Below, one piece after another: positions 58,501 through 64,000 of a stretch of DNA of 64,000 bases. Made by a program: the position numbers and the translations under genes. This stretch comes from Theristus sp. LFF4_11. Its lineage: Eukaryota > Nematoda > Chromadorea > Monhysterida > Xyalidae. Under the pieces are notes generated by a model. That model searched no databases and was not told the origin of the DNA. It worked only from the letters and a program-made list of their open reading frames with translations. Position 1 is the first letter of the stretch, and each line of letters opens with the position of its first letter. The stretch spans positions 62,001 to 126,000 of the forward strand of contig JASANC010001978.1 of the NCBI GenBank assembly GCA_030248135.1, in the 5' to 3' direction.

Positions 58501-61500
58501 CGGCCAAGCTCTGCTTTGTTGTGCCACTGTTTTGTCTAAATTGAATGAATTTTTAACTGTGCATACCTGTTGTGCCCGCGCGTAATAAAAGGAACCAACA
58601 GAAAGGGAGCTTTGTATTCGGAAAAAAAGTTTCAGTTCAGTTTTGACAAGTTTTTTCTTTATACGCAGGTTCGACCACCAGTCGAGAAACTGCCGCCTCA
58701 CTGTTCACTGGCGAAAGTGGTGATGCCAAACAGCAATCAACGACAGATGGTCCTGGTAAGGATGATTGGTATGGTACTTTCCAATGTGAATAATCGACTG
58801 TATCAGGCTGTGGTGTTTCATGTTCAATTGTATTGAAGCAAATCAACGCTATCTCGTAACCCACCAGAGCCAGCTTAGGACTTCACTATTAATTGGTGAA
58901 TCGGTGCACGAACACCAACTTTCATTCTCAGTTGGTGGACGTGCTGCAAGTGAACTCGGACCGGAGTCTCGTGATCCCGCAACTTCCGTCCGACCTCCGC
59001 TATCCGGTCTGGCTGCGTATGCCGGACGGCAGTCTGCAGCCGTTGGAACGTCCGTCGTCACGGCCACCGCCACCGCCAGTAGCAATGCCGCCGCCGAGCG
59101 CGTTTGTGCCCGTCGGATCGAGCATCATCGATGTCACCGATCCGAATCGATCTGTCGTGAGTGGTTCAGCGGATTTCGTTCAACATTATTTAGTGACGCA
59201 TGACAATTTTGATGTCAATTGTTCTCATCCATCCGTGAATTTTTCTAAAAGTACGATCGATCCGTCGGTGAGATATCAGGGCAGTGGAATGCCGATATGA
59301 GCGTGCTTTGAAACGTTTTGTTTGTTTGATGATTGAATTTGGCGTTGGCACAGTTTTTGATAAATTGTCAAAGCTCTCCATTGCAGCCATTACCAGTGTC
59401 CTCGATTGTTGGTGGCGTACCCGGTGAACGCGTGGGCGCTCGTGTGCCGCACCGCCCCGCCGTCACAGCACGCAGGCCGTTTCGACAAGACGGTGGCAAT
59501 GATGAATACGGCCAACAGGTGAGTCAGACAAGAGGCATCGTTTTCAAATGACACTGTAAACGCAGTCCCATCCAGTGCTGTTGAGAACTGAGAAAAAATG
59601 ACAGCCAACTCTGTGTACATGACGTCTGTGCGCTATGCGTCCGCCTGGCTGGTGAAAAACCGCTAGCAACTTAAGTGAATGTAGAGTCGGTCAAGTTGCG
59701 AACGCGACGAGATTGCATGAAAATGCTCTTCTGTCGTTTGCCAATGCTGTTTGACTATCGTTTCGTTGTCCAATGAATACGTGATGCCATGTATTTTGCG
59801 TTCAGTCGGCGCCGATGATCGCGAGCAGTTCATCGTCCACCGCCGACACCCGTCAGTTCTACAGTCCCCAGCGTAACTCCGGCGTCATCAGTCCCAGTCG
59901 AGATCCGATGCTCGGTGGCTTGGTCGTCGGCATCGCTGAGACGTCAAGCACCAACTCACCCGACCTCTCTTCAATCAGGTGATTGGTTTTTTCTGCTTGT
60001 TTGAGATTTTAAAATTTTGTGTTTTTTGGTTTGTGTCAACTTAATTCGACGAATTGACTGACTCCTCTTGACTCGACTAATGATTATTATTGCTGATATG
60101 AAACATTTCCGGTTCATGTCGCTTTTTTCAGATTTTTTCCTCACTTTTCGACGTGAGACATGAGTAATGCGTAAAATGAGAGATACAAGAATAATGCTGA
60201 TTGGTTATAATATACTGGAGCAGCCAATCAGCGTGCGTGTATAATTCGAACATCCTCAATTCCAATCAACTTTTTTTGATAAACTGTGCACCTGTCGGTT
60301 ATACAAACTGTACCTGTTCACGTTTTCACCATTTTTCTCAATGCCAGGCCGATGGTGCCAACGAGCAGTCGTCAATCGGCAATTGCGGCCGGCCTGACGA
60401 GCAGAGTGTACAGACCACCGGTTCGAACGATCGGCGACGATCGAACTGCGTTGGTGACTGACACACAGCGGCGAGTGGCCGCCAGTGCAATGGCTCTGCA
60501 GCCGCCTGTGCTTGCTGGTATGCAGTGGCTTTGGAAAGTGTCTGTTCGAGTGTCATGGGTTGAGTGGTGTGCGTGCGCTGTCAATTATGATACGACAGCT
60601 GATTGCTTTGAATGAAGGCAATGTCAACATTTCATTGCGTTTAACTACCCTAGTAGTTCCTTGTTTTCCGATCGAGGTGCTCTGTTTGTACCAGGTCATC
60701 AGGTCACGTCTTGTTTCTAATCAGTTTGTTGTGCTGATGCAAAAACATTTGAGCACGGATGTTTTCAGATTTTTTTTTCGCCAGACAGCCTAACTTTCTT
60801 TCTTCAACCGTTACGCAGGTGTAAAATCGCGAGCACAAGCGGAATCGCTGCTCTCGAATCAGATCAAGATCGTACGAAAGCAACACCAGGAGCAGCAGCA
60901 GCTGATCGTTGATCGATCACCGCTGAAGCCTCGTGCAATCTCGCGAACGTTGACGCCGAGGGCTGGTGATGCGCTGCGAGAAAGTCAGTTGGCATTGGAT
61001 ATTTATTTGCATTGCTTATTGTTGTTGTACGTAGGTAAGTTGGCCTGAAGTTGCAATTGTGTAAGCCACAAGCAGTAACGGAGGCACAGCATTCAGTTCG
61101 GCGGTTCTGTTGACTCTGTCAATCGAAACTTTGTCAATGTCAATCATTTTGTGACTATCTGCCAAGAAAGCAGTGCAGTTAATTATGAAATTTTGCAGAC
61201 TTTGATGAAGAGCCTCCAGACGAGAACAGTGAAGACGCCGTCGACATTGATGATACGGCTGGCTCGATTGTCGACAGTAAGGATTATCAAAAACCTGGTG
61301 AGAACTTTCAACTTTCAACTGATTGATTGTTGGAAGTTTGCTGATTGATTGATTGTTTTTTCAGTTTCATAGCATTCTCTCTCGTTTGTAGTCAAGTTGT
61401 GTTAAGACTGCATTTCTGATTCATTGAAAGCTGCGCATCACAAAAAATAATGTGAAAAGTGATGTTTGAAAGATCAATTAAACCTGCTGATCATGATGTT

Positions 61501-64000
61501 GGTCTGATATAGAAATCACGGACATGTGTTTGAATCCTATTCGAGTTTCGCAACTTTTCACCCTATCTCTTTCCAAAAACTGTAAATTTCCATCTGCTCC
61601 TATTCCAGCAGCTCATTTCGGTCGACCACAACAAACAACGACTGGCGACGCCAGAGCGGGTCGTTTCGTGCTTCCCTCGTTCAGTAGCAGACAATCAGCG
61701 TTGCACGCGCAACGTCGACTGCCGTTTGCACCGGCCGTCGCAGAACCGGTGGCGCCGGCGACGACGCGCAAGCCACTCGATCCGGACGAAGAACGAGAGC
61801 GAGTGTGCAAAGCGGTTAGGGTCTTCGTTTTAAAATACTGAGCTTTATTTTCTCAATTATTGTAACTGACGGGATTCAAGAGGGGCGCATCTCACTCATG
61901 AGGGCACTTCTATTCTGCAGTTGATGTTGTTGGCCAGGCCGAAATGCTGACTTGTAAAATTTGGCTGATTTGTTGAATTGTTTAATGGAGATTTCGCTTG
62001 AACAGTTTTCAAGGTTGCTTCCACCCACGCAAGTGTCCAGGATTTTCTCTCTGTGTTAATATTGAATAGATTGATTGTATTCTCTCATATTGATTTTAGA
62101 TTCAGACTCTTGGAAAACTTTGTCTACCAATTCACCACTCAGATTCTCGAGAGCATTCTACGTCGCGTGTCCGAGGCCGATCGCAAGGATCGTTTGCGTG
62201 AGGCGAGAGAGCGCGAACGAGAGGAGAGTAAACGACTGAAACAAGAGTCGCAACGAATGTATCGGTTGGTCTGGTGATTGTGTAAGACAGGTTCAGTGGT
62301 TAAAGGTGCTTTTTTATCACAATCGATATTCCGCTGGTTTTGGTTTCGCCTGATTCCATGGTTGAAGCCGAAAACGGAAAACTCAACAAATTTTCATCCA
62401 GCTGTATGCTGATTCGAACTAGTCGTATGACCAATCAACGGATCGAATTCGATCGCAACCAACCAATCAGCTGAAAATGATTTCAAAACACCACGTTCAT
62501 TGTGATTTCGACGTGATGCTTGCGTGTTACAGTCGTCAGCGCGCCATCCGTCAGCAGCTCGACAAGCAGATGGACGAACAAGTGACGTGGATGCGTCGCG
62601 AGATCGTGAAACGACGACGTGCGTTGGAGCGACTCGCCGAGAAGGAGGCACGCATCACGTTCCAGCAGGCGTACGCGCACGAGATCAGCCGGGCACAACA
62701 GCAGCAACACGGTGCACAGAGTGAGTGGTGTGGACGTGCTGTATTGGGGAGGGGGGGAGGTGGGGCAGTTGGTGATGGATGTAAGATATGGGATGGAATA
62801 GAGTGAGTGGTATTAGTTGTAATAAAAGCAATAAAATAGTGAGCTGTAATCTTTTTCACCATGCAATCATCATTGGACCGCCTATCAGACGTCGACCTGA
62901 ACGTGCACATTCCGCACGTGCGCGTGATTGAGTCGGAGCACGAAACATCGACAGCGGACGCTCGTCAGTTGACGGTTGACGACGACGACGACAGCGACCA
63001 CGAGCAGCGCATTGATGTCGACCATCTGCAGCTGACCAATCAGCACGCTGCTGAGAAATCGAGCAGTCGAACGGAGACGAAACACAATGCTAACAAGGAG
63101 GCCGGTGCCGCTCCAACCGATGAAGGTGAGCTGGCTTTTCGCTTGTTTGCTGGTGGAAAATGACGTTTTTTTTTATTCCGTGGCTCATTCGTCATTATTC
63201 AGCTGTCGACCAGAAGAACGTGAATGTGAACGAAAAGATTCGAGTGTTGGTGGATCCGAAACAACGCCACTGTATTTGTCGGACGGCGTATGATCCGTCA
63301 AAGTAAGGCACAAATGTTATGTTGGATTTTATTTAGTCCGCTGTTTGTTTGTATTGTTGTGCTGAAGTGGTTCTTTGTGCAAGTGGATTGCATTGGTAAC
63401 CAGTCGCCGTGTCAGATCTGAAATTTCGATACAATACATTTGTATTTAGAGGAAATCCAGTTTATTGCTGTTCTCATTTTTCTCAAAATAAAACATGTTT
63501 GTTTAAACCTGTCACTTTTTCACATAATACGGAACATGAATTAAAGTAAAGGTGTCCGGTTTACAAACCTGCTCTACTAATTTGTTCAATAACAGTATCC
63601 ACAATTGTCCACCACTGAATTGTCTGATGTCCCTCTCGCCCTCCCGTAGATTCTACCTCGCGTGCAATCTGTGCGAGCGCTGGTTCCACGGTCAGTGCGT
63701 TAACGTCACACAGAAGCGGGCGAGGAAGATTGACGAGTGGTTCTGTCAGGATTGTAAGAAGGAAAAACAGAAGACCGACCAGGAGCTCTACTGTGTCTGT
63801 CGGACGCCTTATAACGATGCAGAGTCAGTGCATTCGGTGGCATTTGTTTTATTTTTTCGTGTTTGATGTTGCCACAATTATGATTAAAAGTTATGTTACA
63901 TGTTTATGTTTCATGTTGCTCCTTTTTTCATGGAAACACTGTTAATTTGAGGAAAAACATTCTTGCAAAAACACCATTTCAGTTTCTACGTTGGCTGCGA
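45354..64000 (+). CDS. NURF301/BPTF-like chromatin remodelling subunit, 5' and central part
   Basis: Thirty-nine phase-consistent exons give about 2,170 codons from ATG 45380 to the window edge. Order of parts: Gly/Arg-rich and basic N-terminus, acidic region, DDT domain, PHD finger, WHIM-type segments, a conserved central block ending in the WPYP/IWRYQ region, a low-complexity S/T/P/Q-rich half, a charged helical segment, and two C-terminal PHD fingers. This order is that of insect NURF301 and nematode NURF-1, where a bromodomain follows. Family role: largest subunit of the ISWI-containing NURF complex, binding H3K4me3 nucleosomes and transcription factors in the nucleus. The gene is truncated by the window within the last PHD finger. 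The start is uncertain, since the acceptor at 45353 implies an upstream exon ending in phase 1. Confidence 0.92.
46872..48428 (+). other. NURF301-like exons 4-7: DDT domain and first PHD finger
   Basis: Exons 46872-47042, 47302-47541, 47828-48047 and 48313-48428. LPPSSEDLLIDNQHLFDALE leads into YEILRRFHHLIRLSPMLFEDFC, the DDT domain signature of ISWI-partner proteins. Then come YAEVLRQYAVSD and LRWLCERFLRS, and a PHD finger with the C4HC3 pattern (HCRDC, CDGC, YHLAC, WYCYAC). The DDT domain normally contacts the remodelling ATPase; this first PHD finger lacks the aromatic residues expected for H3K4me3 reading. Confidence 0.9.
48721..50921 (+). other. NURF301-like exons 8-14: post-PHD and WHIM-type block
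   Basis: Exons 48721-48842, 49024-49241, 49397-49543, 49629-49775, 49870-50060, 50453-50584 and 50774-50921. WLGVDRHGRRYWFLVRRLFV and VRYYSSPVQLRCLIEKLD match the BPTF segment after PHD1 (gene-family pattern: YDRxxRKYWFLNRRL, then WYYSTxxQL). A variable linker follows, then YKLGMEPST joined to GYRKYVNYYAVSDYAKPPHE and ARKYSVDEAGTFEW, equal to the BPTF YFKLGQEG to EFKW stretch. Exons 10 and 11 are both 147 nt with 1-1 phase. Confidence 0.88.
51296..54088 (+). other. NURF301-like exons 15-21: central conserved block
   Basis: Exons 51296-51510, 51773-51902, 51999-52266, 52497-52649, 52966-53248, 53567-53629 and 53920-54088. Key matches: KSWLNSLGHTHLERTSVEQR (BPTF RESLGHTRLHRMT), VWVQYT to IWKQKDEQYRLFG and GGWQWHS, and SSLFVLPEQALRRLARTGG to WPYP and IWRYQTQ, FRLLWVNLKWDD. 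These are the best-conserved stretches outside the PHD fingers. The exon ending at 53248 joins in phase 0 only through a GC donor (ACAAG|GCACGT) or through a GT donor further on (CCCGG|GTTCCC). Confidence 0.88.
54171..55620 (+). other. NURF301-like exons 22-25
   Basis: Exons 54171-54247, 54705-54972, 55138-55364 and 55537-55620. LWEIVTYWQRLERRMTMEAQ matches the BPTF helix ELWEIRAFAERVEKEKAQA. After it the sequence turns low complexity (S/T/P/A/R-rich), as in the long central part of BPTF, and family comparison gives little help; splice phase and open frame are the evidence there. Confidence 0.8.
56325..57330 (+). repeat. 148-bp tandem repeat, about 7 copies
   Basis: Units begin CGTGACGATTTCGGGCGAAT at about 56325, 56474, 56623, 56772, 56910, 57057 and 57208, mostly spaced 147-151 bp with one of 138. 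Each also contains GAAATTGGCGAAATCGGTCC and TTATGTGAGCAACTCTA-type blocks. The open frames across it arise from unit repetition, not coding. Confidence 0.85.
57367..58290. mobile_element. foldback element with passenger sequence in the NURF301-like intron
   Basis: Arms of about 160 bp (57370-57530 and, inverted, 58130-58288) share AAAATGCGGGAGACGCACAT, GGAATATGGC and TGTACCACATCAGAGACTTG. Between the arms lies a stretch (57638-57775) similar to 40797-40935, which spans intronic and coding parts of the minus-strand coiled-coil gene, and then an open frame at 57809-58092. Arms enclosing gene-like sequence fit a transposon that captured host DNA. Confidence 0.65.
57809..58092 (+). CDS. Cys-rich coding-like segment nested in the foldback element
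   Basis: After a good acceptor (GCTTTGCCCAG) an open frame of about 93 codons begins DKVYRRGISERKVSFCGKG and contains FCHWFWCVHSGAYVSNND with spaced cysteines and a protein-like composition. No donor or first exon was found, and the last 25 codons look non-coding. It could be an exon of a nested gene, a captured exon, or part of an unknown transposon protein. Family not recognised. Confidence 0.3.
58669..60517 (+). other. NURF301-like exons 26-30: low-complexity region
   Basis: Exons 58669-58755, 58932-59156, 59387-59518, 59806-59978 and 60348-60517, phases 0, 0, 0, 2, 1. The product is rich in Pro, Ser, Val and Arg (SSRPPPPPVAMPPPS), as in the disordered middle of BPTF, which carries many low-complexity transcription-factor contacts. 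No individual domain recognised. Confidence 0.8.
60819..62720 (+). other. NURF301-like exons 31-36: charged helical region
   Basis: Exons 60819-60983, 61199-61297, 61609-61814, 62143-62264, 62533-62720, plus the acidic exon 62889-63125 that follows. ERERVCKA joined to ILESILRRVSEADRKDRL corresponds to the BPTF segment CNQVMKYILDKIDKEEK. Long Arg/Glu/Lys helices follow (REREREESKRLKQES; VKRRRALERLAEKEARI), like the basic coiled segment before the BPTF C-terminal PHD finger. The acceptor at 62142 was chosen because it gives this match; an upstream TTTTAG does not keep the frame. Confidence 0.82.
63203..64000 (+). other. NURF301-like exons 37-39: tandem C-terminal PHD fingers
   Basis: Exons 63203-63302, 63650-63823 and 63983 to beyond 64000. 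The first finger is complete (CICRTAYDPSK, FYLACNLCERWFHGQCV, WFCQDC). It keeps the Tyr, Tyr and Trp positions that form the H3K4me3 cage in the BPTF PHD finger. The second begins LYCVCRTPYNDAE and continues FYVGC at the window edge. Each finger is split by a phase-2 intron just before its FY, suggesting the two arose by duplication. A bromodomain is expected downstream. Confidence 0.92.

Larger units (their letters stand above)
55621..58668 (+). other. 3-kb intron of the NURF301-like gene
   Basis: The largest intron seen in this gene. It holds a 148-bp tandem array (56325-57330) and a foldback region (57367-58290) with an internal coding-like segment. Between 55621 and 56324 and between 58291 and 58668 I see no structure. 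Confidence 0.75.

Noticed and set aside
1..64000. CRISPR arrays, bacterial operons, prophage or rRNA genes
   Set aside because: The genes have spliceosomal introns and animal-specific domains, and no such structures are present.

Overview
The window is animal nuclear DNA: intron-rich genes on both strands, about 70 phase-consistent exons, and dense non-autonomous transposons. A long NURF301/BPTF-type gene with two C-terminal PHD fingers, CYP2-clan P450s of nematode-like sequence and an ionotropic-receptor fragment point to a protostome, probably an ecdysozoan (nematode or relative). The species cannot be fixed from sequence alone. All gene models were built by hand from splice sites, reading phase and family motifs.

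Layout. 0-1.3 kb: 5' part of an ionotropic-receptor-like gene on the minus strand, running off the left edge. 4.5-10.5 kb and 12.9-17.0 kb: two intact tandem cytochrome P450 genes with the same ten-exon structure, each carrying transposons the other lacks, so each supplies the other's empty sites. 17-20.8 kb: a repeat island with a hAT-like element nested inside another, plus a small hypothetical ORF. 20.9-30.9 kb and 32.9-37.0 kb: two neighbouring plus-strand genes whose products carry helix-turn-helix (HTH) units and end in a CENP-B/Tc5-transposase-type DNA-binding domain, with no transposase catalytic domain visible. The first has about six diverged HTH units spread over mostly phase-0 exons and is the most unusual item here. 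36.2-36.8 kb: a hierarchical satellite filling one intron of the second gene and carrying a copy of that intron's own 5' splice site in each monomer. 37.6-38.3 kb: a foldback element with a tRNA-derived SINE inside it. 38.5-39.4 kb (minus): a small secreted, internally repeated, precursor-like protein. 40.1-42.2 kb (minus): a coiled-coil protein with an Spc24-like C-terminus. 45.4 kb to the right edge (plus): at least 39 exons and about 2,170 codons of the NURF301/BPTF large subunit of the NURF chromatin remodeller, cut off inside the last PHD finger. A leader exon at 43.6 kb fits this gene only in another reading frame.

The genes do not form one pathway. The common theme is DNA and chromatin binding (two HTH-array proteins, NURF301, a possible kinetochore subunit) in a segment remodelled by foldback elements, MITEs and SINEs, with the two P450s and the receptor as separate metabolic and sensory genes.
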